Source: Hyphomicrobiales bacterium
Lineage (GTDB): Bacteria; Pseudomonadota; Alphaproteobacteria; Rhizobiales; Xanthobacteraceae
Direction: 5' to 3'
Length of the DNA: 42,023 nt
NCBI GenBank assembly: GCA_009377695.1
Contig: WHTP01000040.1
Location: 1-42,023, forward strand
Shown in pieces: positions 17,960 through 27,500 of the stretch. Positions within the stretch are counted from its first letter, which is position 1, and every line of letters starts with the position of its first letter. A program made the position numbers and the translations under genes. The notes under the pieces are model-generated. The model saw nothing but the letters and a program-made list of their open reading frames with translations. It was not told the origin of the DNA and made no database searches.

Positions 17960-19135
17960 ATGAATCTAGCGGGCGGAACCCCGGTCCCATTGCTCGCGGG
18001 CGTGACGATCATCGATCTGTCGCGCGTTCTCGCGGGCCCATTCGCGACCATGACGCTGGCAAATCTCGGGGCACGGGTCATCAAGGTCGAGATGCCGGGC
18101 AGCGGCGATGACGCACGCGCCTTCGGACCGTTCCACAATGGCAAATCGCTCTATTTCTCCGCCATCAACTGCAACAAGGAGAGCATTGCTCTCAATCTGA
18201 AGCAGCCGGCCGATCGCGCCATTTTCGAGCAGTTGCTCGAGAAGGCGGACATGCTCGTCGAGAACTTCAGGCCAGGAACCATGGAGAAGCTCGGCTACGG
18301 CTGGGACATGCTGCACGGGCGCTTCCCGCACCTGATCTACGGTGCAGCGTCGGGTTTTGGCGACAGCGGCCCCATTTCGAAGCGCGCCGCCTACGACATG
18401 GTGGTGCAGGGCATGGGCGGCATAATGAGCATGACCGGCTATCCCGGCAGACCGCCGGCGCGCGTCGGCATCTCGATCGGCGACATCACGGCCGGGCTCT
18501 ATCTGGCGATCGGGCTCAATGCGGCGCTCTTCCAGCGCGCCTCGACGGGTGTCGGCTGCAAGATCGACATCGCCATGCTCGATTGCCAGGTCGCTATCAT
18601 GGAGGATGCGGTCACGGCGTATGCCAAGACCGGCGAGGTGCCAGGGCCGCTGGGCACGCGGCATCCGGACATCACGCCCTTCCAATCGTTTGCTGCGGCC
18701 GATGGCAATGTCATCATCGCGGCGGGCAACGACCATCTCTTCGGCCTCATGACGGAAGCGCTGGAACGGCCGGATCTTGCCGCGGACCCGCGCTTTACGA
18801 CGAACGAGCGGCGCCACGAGAACGTTGATGCGCTTGAGAAGGAGATGGAGAAGGCGCTGGCGGCGAAGCCGGTCGCAGCTTGGCTCGATGCGTTGAATGC
18901 AAAGGGGGTTCCCTGCACGCCCATCAACGACATTCCGCATATGATGGCCGAGCCGCAGGTGGCGGCGCGCAACATGATCGTCACGGTGCAAGACCCGGTA
19001 GCCGGCGAGATCAAGGTCGCCGGTAACCCTGTCAAGGTGATCGGCATGCCGGAGCCGCGCACTTCCCGCCCGCCGCCGGAACTCGATGCGGATCGGGCTG
19101 CCATCCTCGCTGAATTCGTGGGAAAGTCCGTATGA
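17960..19135 (+). CDS. Class III CoA-transferase (CaiB/BaiF family)
   Basis: A 391-residue cytoplasmic enzyme of the formyl-CoA transferase/CaiB family, moving CoA between carboxylic acids through an aspartyl-CoA intermediate. VIDLSRVLAGPFATMTLANLGARVIKVE is the family N-terminus. The candidate catalytic Asp is D175 in ISIGDITAG, matching the Asp169 position of formyl-CoA transferase, preceded by the QGMGGIMSMTG stretch. The ATG at 17960 has AGGGAG about 6 nt before it; the open frame back to 17837 is unrelated. The stop overlaps the next start (ATGA), so the two genes are translationally coupled. Likely substrates are small dicarboxylates, judged from the next two genes; the precise CoA donor is unknown. 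Confidence 0.88.
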   Translation: MNLAGGTPVPLLAGVTIIDLSRVLAGPFATMTLANLGARVIKVEMPGSGDDARAFGPFHNGKSLYFSAINCNKESIALNLKQPADRAIFEQLLEKADMLVENFRPGTMEKLGYGWDMLHGRFPHLIYGAASGFGDSGPISKRAAYDMVVQGMGGIMSMTGYPGRPPARVGISIGDITAGLYLAIGLNAALFQRASTGVGCKIDIAMLDCQVAIMEDAVTAYAKTGEVPGPLGTRHPDITPFQSFAAADGNVIIAAGNDHLFGLMTEALERPDLAADPRFTTNERRHENVDALEKEMEKALAAKPVAAWLDALNAKGVPCTPINDIPHMMAEPQVAARNMIVTVQDPVAGEIKVAGNPVKVIGMPEPRTSRPPPELDADRAAILAEFVGKSV

Positions 19136-19947
19136 GCGACGGGACAGCGGCGGCCCTGTCCTCGCCCGCACCGCTGGTGCGCACCGAGATCAGCGATCGC
19201 GTCGGCATCATCACGCTCAACAATGGGGCGAAGCGCAATGCGCTGAGCGCGGCCCTGCTCGACGAGGTCATCGCCACCCTGGAGGGCTTCGGCACCAAAG
19301 ACGTGCGGGCGGTGATCCTGCGCGCCGCCTCGGAGATGACCGTCTGGTCCGCCGGGCATAATATCAACGAGCTGCCGCGCAGCCATACGGACCCGCTGGG
19401 ATACGCGGACCCGCTGGAGCGCACCCTGAGAGCGATCCGCAGCTTTCCCGCCCCGGTTGTTGCGATGGTGCACGGCTCGGTCTGGGGCGGAGCCTTCGAC
19501 CTCGTGCTGAGCTGCGACATGATCATCGCCGACGAGACGGCAGGTTTCGCCATCACTCCGGTCAATCTCGGCTTGCCTTACAACACGACGGGCTTGCTCC
19601 ATTTCCTCGGCCGGCTGCCGCTCAACCTGATCAAAGAGATGTTCTTCACCGCTGCGCTGATCAAGGCGCAGGAAGCGGCGCGCTGGGGTATCGTCAACCA
19701 CCTCGTACCCTCGGCGGAGCTGGAGAGCTTCACCATGACGCTGGCCCAGGGCATGGCTTCGAAGGCGCCCCTTGCGGTGGCGGTGGTCAAGGAGCAGCTA
19801 CGCATTCTTACCGACTATCAGCCGGTCGCCGCGCAGTTGTTCGAGCGCATCCAGGAGATGCGGCGCTCTGTCTATGACAGCAAGGACTACCAGGAGGGCA
19901 TCAACGCCTTCCTGGAGAAACGCAAACCCGTGTTCCGGGGCAAATGA
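19132..19947 (+). CDS. Methylmalonyl-CoA decarboxylase-like crotonase (ScpB-like)
   Basis: A 271-residue crotonase-fold protein whose best match in my memory is E. coli ScpB, methylmalonyl-CoA decarboxylase. Shared landmarks are AGHNINELP (His76, matching active-site His66 of ScpB), DPLGYADPLE, SVWGGAF at 116-122, VNLGLPYNTTG (Tyr150, matching Tyr140) and the ending YDSKDYQEGINAFLEKRKP. It lacks the two Glu residues of true enoyl-CoA hydratases at the usual places, so decarboxylation of (methyl)malonyl-CoA is more likely than hydration. It overlaps the CoA-transferase stop by four bases. Together the pair could activate and decarboxylate a malonate-like acid, with the CoA then recycled. Confidence 0.85.
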   Translation: MSDGTAAALSSPAPLVRTEISDRVGIITLNNGAKRNALSAALLDEVIATLEGFGTKDVRAVILRAASEMTVWSAGHNINELPRSHTDPLGYADPLERTLRAIRSFPAPVVAMVHGSVWGGAFDLVLSCDMIIADETAGFAITPVNLGLPYNTTGLLHFLGRLPLNLIKEMFFTAALIKAQEAARWGIVNHLVPSAELESFTMTLAQGMASKAPLAVAVVKEQLRILTDYQPVAAQLFERIQEMRRSVYDSKDYQEGINAFLEKRKPVFRGK

Positions 19948-19972
19948 GGACGGCTCGCGAGGAGAGAAAATA

Positions 19973-21013
19973 GTGTCAACACCCCAGCCAAGTTTCCGCT
20001 ATCGTCTGGAGCAGAAGGAACCGCGTCGCGGGCCGGGCGGTCTTACGCGCGGTGCTTCGGTGCGCGAGTTTCCAGCTTCGATCGGCATCGCTGGCGTCTC
20101 CATGCGGCTTGCACCGGGCGGGATGCGCGAACTGCATTGGCACGCCAATGCCGCGGAATGGGCCTATGTCGTCAGTGGGTCCTGCCGGACCACCATCATA
20201 CATCCGGATGGCTCGGCTTATGTTGATACGTTCGATGCCGGTGATGTCTGGTACTTTCCGCGCGGCTACGGCCATTCGATACAGGGGCTCGGGCCCGGCG
20301 AGTGCCATTTCATTTTGATCTTCGACAATGGCGACTTCTCCGAAGATCATACCTTCAGCATCACCGATTTCCTGGCGCATACCCCGCCCTCGATTGTCGC
20401 GCAGAATCTCGGCCTGAGTGCCGACGAGGTGGGCCGTCTCCCCAAGGGAGAAGCCTATTTCGTGCAAGGTCCGGTGCCGAACGAACGCTCGCCGGACGCG
20501 CGGGCGCGTCTCCACGCCGAGCTGATGACGAAACATCGCTATCCTCTGATGGCGCAGCAGCCACGCCGGGCGCCCGGGGGCGGCACGCAACGCGTGGTCA
20601 CAGTCGACGACTTCCCTATCTCGACGACCATGGCGGGCTCCGTCATCGAGCTCCAGCCGGGAGCGCTGCGTGAGCTGCACTGGCATCCCAATGCGGACGA
20701 ATGGCAGTATTATCTCAAGGGACAAGCCGAGATGGGCGTGTTCCTCGCCGAGGGCAACGCAGTCATTGATCAGTTCGAGGCCGGAGATGCCGGCTACGTT
20801 CCCATGGGCGCCGGCCATTACATCAAGAACATCGGCACGGACGTTCTCGGGGTTCTGATCGGCTTTAACAGCGGCCATTACCAGGCGATCGACTTGAGCG
20901 AGTGGTTGGCGGGCAATCCGGTCGACGTCCTTGCGACCAACCTCGACTTGCCACGGGACGTCGCGGATAGACTGCCGAAGTCGACCATCTTCGCGGCTCC
21001 GGCGAAGATGTAG
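19973..21013 (+). CDS. Bicupin oxalate decarboxylase-like protein
   Basis: A 346-residue two-cupin protein of the oxalate decarboxylase family (oxalate to formate plus CO2, Mn-dependent). The N-terminal cupin has ligands His55, His57, Glu62 and His101 (GGMRELHWH, AEWAYV, GYGHSIQ). The C-terminal cupin has His236, His238, Glu243 and His282 (GALRELHWHPN, DEWQYYLKG, GAGHYIKN). The catalytic lid reads SEDHT at 123-127 where B. subtilis OxdC has SENST, keeping the key Glu. The GTG start at 19973 has GGAGAG upstream; no signal peptide is seen, so it is cytoplasmic. It lies 25 bp after the decarboxylase-like gene, completing a three-gene operon for small dicarboxylic acids. Confidence 0.88.
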   Translation: MSTPQPSFRYRLEQKEPRRGPGGLTRGASVREFPASIGIAGVSMRLAPGGMRELHWHANAAEWAYVVSGSCRTTIIHPDGSAYVDTFDAGDVWYFPRGYGHSIQGLGPGECHFILIFDNGDFSEDHTFSITDFLAHTPPSIVAQNLGLSADEVGRLPKGEAYFVQGPVPNERSPDARARLHAELMTKHRYPLMAQQPRRAPGGGTQRVVTVDDFPISTTMAGSVIELQPGALRELHWHPNADEWQYYLKGQAEMGVFLAEGNAVIDQFEAGDAGYVPMGAGHYIKNIGTDVLGVLIGFNSGHYQAIDLSEWLAGNPVDVLATNLDLPRDVADRLPKSTIFAAPAKM

Positions 21014-21109
21014 GTCACCAGCCGGATTCGCGGGGCATAACGAAATCGTCAATGCAATCCCATCAGCGAGCAGATCACCCGGCTGACCGTGCTATCCGCC
21101 CGGGCCAGT

Positions 21110-21405
21110 TGCTCGGGCTCCTGAAAGCCGCCCCATTCCTTCCGAGCTATCTGATCGCGAAATTCCTCGAGGAATGCGGCGTGGCGCAGATTGGCCTTCA
21201 AGGGGCGCATCCGGGGTCGGCACTGGTGCTGACGGTGTTCGATCCGGTGACGATTACCGACAATGCGACGCGCCAACACGGCGCCTTGCCGTCGAGCGGC
21301 ATCTCGCATGTGATCGTCAACAGAACGCCGGTGCTGCGCGACGGCAAGATCGTCGAGGGCGTCTATCCGGGGCGGCCGATCCGTCGGTCGGTGACGGCTG
21401 ATTGT
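21110..21405 (+). pseudogene. C-terminal remnant of an amidohydrolase (D-aminoacylase-like)
   Basis: The segment from LPSYLIAKFLEECGVAQIGLQG through VLTVFDPVTITDNAT to SGISHVIVNRTPVLRDGKIVEG and PGRPIR is the C-terminal end of an N-acyl-D-amino-acid deacylase or dihydroorotase-like amidohydrolase. The entire metal-binding barrel is missing. The frame around it is open from 21052 to 21537, but the flanks do not resemble the family. It is a leftover of a gene otherwise deleted from the island. Confidence 0.7.
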
Positions 21406-21516
21406 CGAGACAAGCGGTGTGTCGGATGCGATGGCGGTGGCCAATGCGTTCCTGCTACCGGAACTGCTGAAGGTCGAAATATTGAACGACGTGCGTCAGG
21501 AACTCGTGACACTGAA

Positions 21517-21619
21517 GCAGATGACGCCCGGAGTTAGCAGATGACGCCCGGAGTTCGCCAGGAACCAGACATCGAGCATTAAGGGAAAACCGGGAAGAGC
21601 ATTGAGGGAAAACTGGGAA
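21517..21619. repeat. Two short tandem duplications
   Basis: A 20-bp unit (GCAGATGACGCCCGGAGTTA) at 21517-21536 repeats at 21537-21556 with one change. A 23-bp unit beginning GAGCATTAAGGGAAAACC at 21574-21596 repeats at 21597-21619 with two changes. The ribosome binding site of the next gene follows. Adjacent independent duplications suggest local slippage or the scar of a lost mobile element. Confidence 0.8.
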
Positions 21620-21649
21620 CTTCGCTAGTCAGAAACGGAGCGAATACTC

Positions 21650-22576
21650 ATGAACAACGGAATTTCTCCGGACGAAGACACTCATCCGCCCACCATCGCG
21701 ACCCCGCCGACTGCCGCTTCCGGGCCGGTTTTCCTGGGCTATACCCAAGAGCATCTAGACAGGGCTTACGATCAATCCGCTTGGGCGCCCCAGATGGCCG
21801 AGCTCGAAGCCCACGACGGTGAGGCGAGCGCTGAGGTACGTCGGATAATGCCGCCCCGGACCGGGCAATACGGCCCGACCGACACTGAACGGGCCGACAT
21901 CTTCGCACCCGCCGATGCTCGCGGCGCTCCCGTCCTGGTCTTCATCCATGGGGGCGCCTGGACGCGCAACACCCGGGCAGATGCGTCCTACCCGGCTCCA
22001 ACTTTCGCCGCGCGGGGTGCTGCCTACGCCGTTCCCGATTTCGGCAGCCTCAAGACGCTGCGTCTCCCGGAAATCGTCGAAAATTGCCGCCGCGCCGTGG
22101 AGTGGACCGTAAGGAACGCCGCTGGCTTCGGCGGCGACCCGAACCGTGTGTATCTGGCCGGCCACTCCTCCGGCGCCCATCTGGCGGCCTGCGTGCTCAT
22201 CACTGATTGGGCCAAGCGCGGCCTGCCGCCCGACGCACTCAAGGGCGGCTTTCTAATGAGCGGCATGTACGACCTCTACCCGGTTCTGCTGTCCTCGCGC
22301 CGCAACTTCCTGCATCTAAATGCCGACGAAGAGGTGGAGTTCAGCCCGATGCGCCATCTCAGCCGGATCAACTGCCCGATCGCCGTGGTGTCGGCGGATC
22401 AGGACAGTCCGGAATTCAAGCGTCAGTCAGAGGTGTTCGGCGAGGCGCTACGCGGCATGGGTCGGCTGGCCAGCCGAACCGTGGTTTTCAATGCCAACCA
22501 CTTCCAGGAACCCGAACGCCTCAAGGATCCGGACAGTGAGGTCAGCCAAGCGGCCTTCGCACTGATGCGGATTTGA
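21650..22576 (+). CDS. Alpha/beta hydrolase, kynurenine formamidase-like
   Basis: A 308-residue serine hydrolase of the esterase/arylformamidase group. HGGAW at 100-104 forms the oxyanion hole, GHSSG at 171-175 gives nucleophile Ser173, an Asp lies in VVSADQDSPEF, and the catalytic His is in FNANHFQE. The N-terminal 30 residues are Pro/Thr-rich and have no export signal. The opening YTQEHLDRAYDQSAWAP resembles kynurenine formamidase-like enzymes, but a general esterase is equally possible. The ATG at 21650 has CGGAG about 9 nt upstream. It converges on the AraC-type regulator, with 236 bp of plain spacer. Confidence 0.85.
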   Translation: MNNGISPDEDTHPPTIATPPTAASGPVFLGYTQEHLDRAYDQSAWAPQMAELEAHDGEASAEVRRIMPPRTGQYGPTDTERADIFAPADARGAPVLVFIHGGAWTRNTRADASYPAPTFAARGAAYAVPDFGSLKTLRLPEIVENCRRAVEWTVRNAAGFGGDPNRVYLAGHSSGAHLAACVLITDWAKRGLPPDALKGGFLMSGMYDLYPVLLSSRRNFLHLNADEEVEFSPMRHLSRINCPIAVVSADQDSPEFKRQSEVFGEALRGMGRLASRTVVFNANHFQEPERLKDPDSEVSQAAFALMRI

Positions 22577-22812
22577 TAGCGGCGGCGACTGAATCCCACG
22601 CGATCCGGCGCGCCCAAACCGAGCGCCGTCGCAGGAAAGATAACGTGCGTCCCGTCGTCCCTGATTTGCACCAGGCCTCTTCTGCGTCGCGGGGCCCCAT
22701 TGTTCAACGCGCGGCATCACCGCGTCAAAAGCTTTGCGTTTAACTTGACGCCGAAGGTCATCGTCGCACGATTCCAAATGTCCGCGTGCGGCGCCATTTG
22801 GCAGGGGCGTTA

Positions 22813-23805
22813 TCACCCTTTCCGCAACGACGTGGCCCGTACGTCCGAAGGCGCAACGCCGTAGCGTCGCCGGAACATCCGATTGAAATGCGAGCGATCG
22901 CGAAATCCGGCTTCGCCGGCGATGGAGTTGATGGGGCGGTTGGCGTTCCGCGGATCCGCGAGCAGGCCGTGCGCGCGGGCGAGGCGCTGCGCGAGAACGA
23001 ACGCCGAGAATGTGGTGCCTTCGCGCTCGAACAACGCCTGCACGTAACGCGGAGTGACGTGCAGGCGCGCGGCGACGGAGGCGACAGAGAGGTCGTGGTC
23101 GCTTAGCCGCTCGGCAATGTCCGCCTTGATTGCGTGCAGGCGCGCGGCGCGGATGCCGCTCTCTTCGGCGTGGGCCGCAGCGTCGCGGGCGGCGCCGAGC
23201 GCCGCGGCGACGAGGTCGCGGACGTGCGCTGCAACAAGCCGCTGGAGAGCGGGCTTTGACAACACACTGCCAGCCATCAGCGCGTCAATATGGGCGATCA
23301 GAAGCTGCAGTGCCTCGTTGTCTCTCGGGATCGGGTTTGGACGTACCAGCCTGTCGTCGAGGTCGGGTACGACGTCGGCCAGCAGCTCGCGGGACAGCCG
23401 AAGTGCCGTGACACGCGTCGGCGGCGACCATGCGATCGGGCCCGCCTCCGCATTCCACGTGGGCACAGCGTCGCTCTTGGGACGAAAGATCTCGTGCCCG
23501 CGATGCGCAGCGCTCGAGATATCGGCATTGCTGATGATGTGGAGCGTGACCTCGTTGGCGCCGTCAGCGACAACGCACCGCGTGCCCGCCGTGAGCACAC
23601 CGGACAGAACCATGCGCGAGATGCGTACTCCCGGCACCGACCATGTCGACGCTTCGGAATAGAACCTGCGGCGTAGCGGCGTGGCGAGGTTGAGCGGCGG
23701 GACCACGCGCCCGATCACCTCTTGCCAGACGGCGAGCCCGTCCTGGCTGCGCGCATCGTCATGCGAGAGTCGCCACCTCGCGACGTCGGAAGCCGCGGCG
23801 GTCAT
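22813..23805 (-). CDS. AraC-family transcriptional regulator
   Basis: A 330-residue regulator with a C-terminal AraC DNA-binding domain: the first helix-turn-helix in SVASVAARLHVTPRYVQALFEREG, the second in SIAGEAGFRDRSHFNRMFRRRYGVAPSD. The N-terminal part (about 1-180) resembles the AraC-binding-like domain of the OxyR-unrelated AraC_binding_2 type regulators (cupin-like sensor). The ATG at 23805 has GGAGGG 9 nt upstream. It faces away from the first autotransporter and converges on the hydrolase, so either could be its target. A 42-bp copy of its 5' end recurs at 27718-27759. Confidence 0.87.
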   Translation of the reverse strand: MTAAASDVARWRLSHDDARSQDGLAVWQEVIGRVVPPLNLATPLRRRFYSEASTWSVPGVRISRMVLSGVLTAGTRCVVADGANEVTLHIISNADISSAAHRGHEIFRPKSDAVPTWNAEAGPIAWSPPTRVTALRLSRELLADVVPDLDDRLVRPNPIPRDNEALQLLIAHIDALMAGSVLSKPALQRLVAAHVRDLVAAALGAARDAAAHAEESGIRAARLHAIKADIAERLSDHDLSVASVAARLHVTPRYVQALFEREGTTFSAFVLAQRLARAHGLLADPRNANRPINSIAGEAGFRDRSHFNRMFRRRYGVAPSDVRATSLRKG

Positions 23806-24000
23806 CGCGAGAGGCCCTCCAGTCCCGCAGCCCCAACGTGCAACATCCAAGAAAAGTTTCAGGGCTGGACTAAAGTTCCATCGTGCCCAACGTGAATCGC
23901 AACTGTCGATTTAGGCAATCGCGACCGAAGACGTTTGCGCACGATTCCAAATCCACGTCGCCCGTTGTGCAGTGCCAGTGAAACGCCACGCGAGTTTACT

Positions 24001-24592
24001 TCTCGCGACGTCTGTTCGTTTTCACCAATCGCCGACCAGCAACATCGCGACGCTCGCGACCCGCGATCAAACGTCCGCATGAGGGAACGCAGCCGATCCC
24101 GACCCAACGGACGGTCATCATCAATCGGAATTCACCATAAATTGGAATATCGCGAGATCGATTGAAGCATCGCGAGACGAGCTTCGGTGTGCCGGTCCGA
24201 ATCCATGTCGGCAAGTCTCCAATAGTCGGTGGAAAACTCTCGTCGAGTTCGCTTCTCGCCGCACCTGTTCGTTTCTCGCCAATCGCCGCCATGTCCTGAC
24301 GCCACTAGCGTGAGCCAGCTGGGATTCTGCACGACGCAAATCGCGACATTGGGGGGCCAATGCCAATTCGGCGGATGGGCCGCATCGCGCCATCGAACAG
24401 CCGAGCGAAGGCAATCGCGCTCATGGCGACAATGATCACCGCACCCGCGAGCGCACACGTGCAGCCAAGTTGGGTCGGAGCCACACGCCCGGTTGACGAC
24501 GTCGTCCGCGACGCTATCACGCCCAACCCGACGGTCTTGGGCGCCCGCCTTCGAAAACTTCCTCACCAATAACAATAAGGAGCGGCAAGCAT
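24001..24592. repeat. Autotransporter leader region, copy 1
   Basis: This 592-bp non-coding-looking stretch before the first autotransporter is closely repeated at 27760-28406 before the second. Both contain TCTCGCGACGTCTGTTCG at the left, several TCGCGA-rich short motifs, the GGGGGGCCAATG of the small ORF remnant, and end with AATAACAATAAGGAGCGGCAA before the start ATG. Copy 1 lacks about 50 bp present in copy 2 within the remnant ORF. The bases from 23806 to 24000 hold no gene. Confidence 0.85.
24360..24572 (+). pseudogene. Remnant of another autotransporter's N-terminus (copy 1)
   Basis: A 70-codon open frame: a basic start, a hydrophobic signal-like stretch (AIALMATMITAPASA), then PSWVGATRPVDDVVRDAITPNPTVLG. 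The pattern W-x-G ... D-V-V-x-D-x-x-x-P-N-x-T-V is that of the mature N-terminus of beta-strand-repeat autotransporters, normally with an NW..G.VPT segment between, which is deleted here and partly present in copy 2. It is probably a leftover, though the frame is open and could make a tiny secreted peptide. Confidence 0.55.
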
Positions 24593-27500
24593 ATGCGGCG
24601 GACCGTCGATAGGCTCTTTCATCAGACGCAACGTCATCAGACGCAGCCGGTCAGGTCGGGCACTTTGATCGCCCCCACGCATGGGCGGTTTGACGGCGCC
24701 GTTCGGCGGGCACGGCCGGCAAAAGTCTCGCACGCTCCGTCCGCTCGCGTCCGGTGGCTGAAGTGGGCGCTGGCCGGCTCGACCGCACTGGTCGCGCTGG
24801 TGCTAGCCCTGTCGGGACCGACGACGCCTGCCTTTGCCGATGGCGGCACCGGCGGCGGCGACGGCGGGGCCGGCGGGGCCGACAGTGCCACGGGGGCCGG
24901 TGCGGATGGCAGCCCCAGCAACTTCGGCGGCTTCGGCGGCGGCGGCGGGGGGGCTGGTGCGACAGGCGGCGCCGGCGGCACCGGCGGCCCCGATAGCGCC
25001 GGCGGCCCCGGTGGCAGTGGCCCCGGCGGCAGCGGCAGCGGCGGCGGTACCAGTGCCGGTAGCGGTGGCGGCGGTGGCGGTGGTGGGGCCCATGGCTTCA
25101 TCTCGGAGGGCCTTCCGACCAGCGGTGCGAGCGGCGGCAGAGGCGGCGGCGGCGGCGAGGGCGACCCCAGTCCCAATAGCCCCTTCGGCAGCGGCGGCGG
25201 GGGCGGGGGCGCCGGCGGCTTTGGCGCGGTGGTCACCGGGTCGAATCTATCCGGCGACATCGGCGTCGCCATTACCGGCGGAAATGGAGGCAGCGGCGGC
25301 GGCGGCGGCTACGTCGGTAATGGCGGCAGCGGCGGGATTGGCCTCCTGTTCACTGGGACCGGCAACCAAGTGACGGTCGGCACCTCATCCACCATCACCG
25401 GCGGAAACGGCGGTGGCGGCGGCGGTGCCGGCGGCCACGGCGTCTCACTCAGCGATGGCAACCTGATCAATGACGGCACCATCACCGGCGGCACCGGCGG
25501 CGCCAGCAGCGTCACCGGCAACGGCGCCGGCGGCGCCGGCGTCATCGTGCTCCGTACCGGCATGGTGACCAATAATGGTGAGATCACCGGCGGCAGTGTC
25601 GGCACCGGCGACGCCGACGACATCGGCGTCATCGGCGGCACAGGTGTGTCGCTCTCCGGCGGCACCCTGACCAATAAGGGGACCATCACCGGCGGCGCTG
25701 GCGGCGGCATCGGTGTGGAGCTCTCCGGCGGCACCCTGACCAATGAGGGGACCATCACCGGCGGCGCTTACGACTCCAGTGGGGCCGGCAGCGGCCTCGG
25801 CATTGCGAGTTCGGATGTCACCATCGTCAACAGCGGCATGATCTCCCGCGGCTTTGCTGACGCGAACGCCATCACCTTCACCGGCGGAATGAACCGGCTG
25901 GAGCTTCGGGCCGGATCGGTGATCAACGGCGTCGTCGATGCGACGGCAGGGACCAGCAACACGCTGACGCTCGGCGGCAGCGCCAACAGCAGTTTCAATG
26001 TCGCGCAGATCGGCCCGACCGAGCAGTATCGCGGCTTCCAGGCCTTCGAGAAGACCGGCGCCAGCACCTGGACGCTGACCGGAACCTCCAGCGAGATCAT
26101 GCCGTGGACCATCAATGCCGGCACGCTCGCGGTGAACGGCGCGATCGCAAGCTCGACCGTGACTATCAACAACGGCGGCATGCTCGCCGGCAACGGCACG
26201 GTGGGCGGGATCATGGCCAATGCCGGCGGCACGGTGTCGCCGGGCAATTCGATCGGCACACTGACGGTCGCCGGCAATGTCACCTTCCAGCCAGGCTCGG
26301 TCTATCAGGTCGAGATCAACCCGCAGGTGCAGAACGACTTGCTCCATGCCACCGGCACCGCCACGCTCAATGGCGGCACCGTCTCCGTCATCAAGGCAGG
26401 CGGCACCTACACCGCCGGCACCCGCTACACCATCCTCACCGCCGACGCCGGGGTGACGGGCGTCTTCTCCGGTCTGACACAGAACCTGCCGCTGATCGAC
26501 CTGATGCTAAGCTACAATCCCAACAACGTGTTCCTCGACGTTGCCCGCAACGCGGTGGCGTTCTGTGACCTCGCCGCGACGCGCAATCAGTGCTCGACCG
26601 CGCACGGCGCGGAGAGCCTGGGCGCCGGCAGCCCGGTTTTTGACGCTATCGCCAGCCTGCCCAACGCGGCGAGCGCGCAAGCAGCCTTCGACAGCCTCTC
26701 CGGGGAAATCCACGCCTCCGCGAAGAGCGTGATGCTGGAGGATAGCCGATTCATCCGCGAGGCCGTGACGGACCGCGTGCGGCAGGCCTTCACCGCGGTC
26801 GGTGCCCCCGCCGCCTGGGCCGCGGGACAAGCGCTGCAGGAAAACCGCGCCACTGGCATCGCCTTCTGGACGCGCGGCTTCGGCTCCTGGGGCCACATCA
26901 ATGGTGACGGCAATGCCGCCCGCATCGATCGCGACATCGGCGGCTTCTTCACCGGTGTCGATATGCCCGTGGCCGAGACCTGGCGGCTGGGCCTCGCGGC
27001 CGGCTACAGCAATTCCTCTTTCGACGTGATTCAGCGTAGCTCGTCGGGCACGAGCGACAACTACCATTTCGCCCTCTATGGCGGCACGCAGTGGGGCGCT
27101 CTCGGGCTGCGGCTGGGGGCGGCCTATACGTGGCACACGATCGACACCCACCGGAGCATCGCCTTTCCCGGCTTTGCCGATCGCACCAATGCCGACTACG
27201 ATGCGCGCACGGCGCAGATGTTTGGTGAGCTTGGGTACAGCGTTATGCTCGGCGCGGCCGCGCTCGAACCCTTTGGCAGCCTCGCCCATGTCAATCTCGG
27301 CACCGACGGCGTTAACGAGCGTGGTGGCCCGGCGGCGCTATCGGGCTTCAGCGGTGACGAGGACGTGACCTACACGACGCTCGGCCTGCACATGGCGACG
27401 TCCATCCCGTTCCCTGGTATCACGACGGCGACGGCCCGCGGCACGCTCGGCTGGCGCCATGCCTTCGGCGACGTGATGCCGACCTCCATCTTGGCCTTCT

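Noticed and set aside
24840-25760. CRISPR-like or tandem DNA repeat array in the Gly-rich region
   Set aside because: The repetition is GGC/GGT codon runs of Gly-rich passengers within a long open frame; there are no regular spacers or fixed repeat length.
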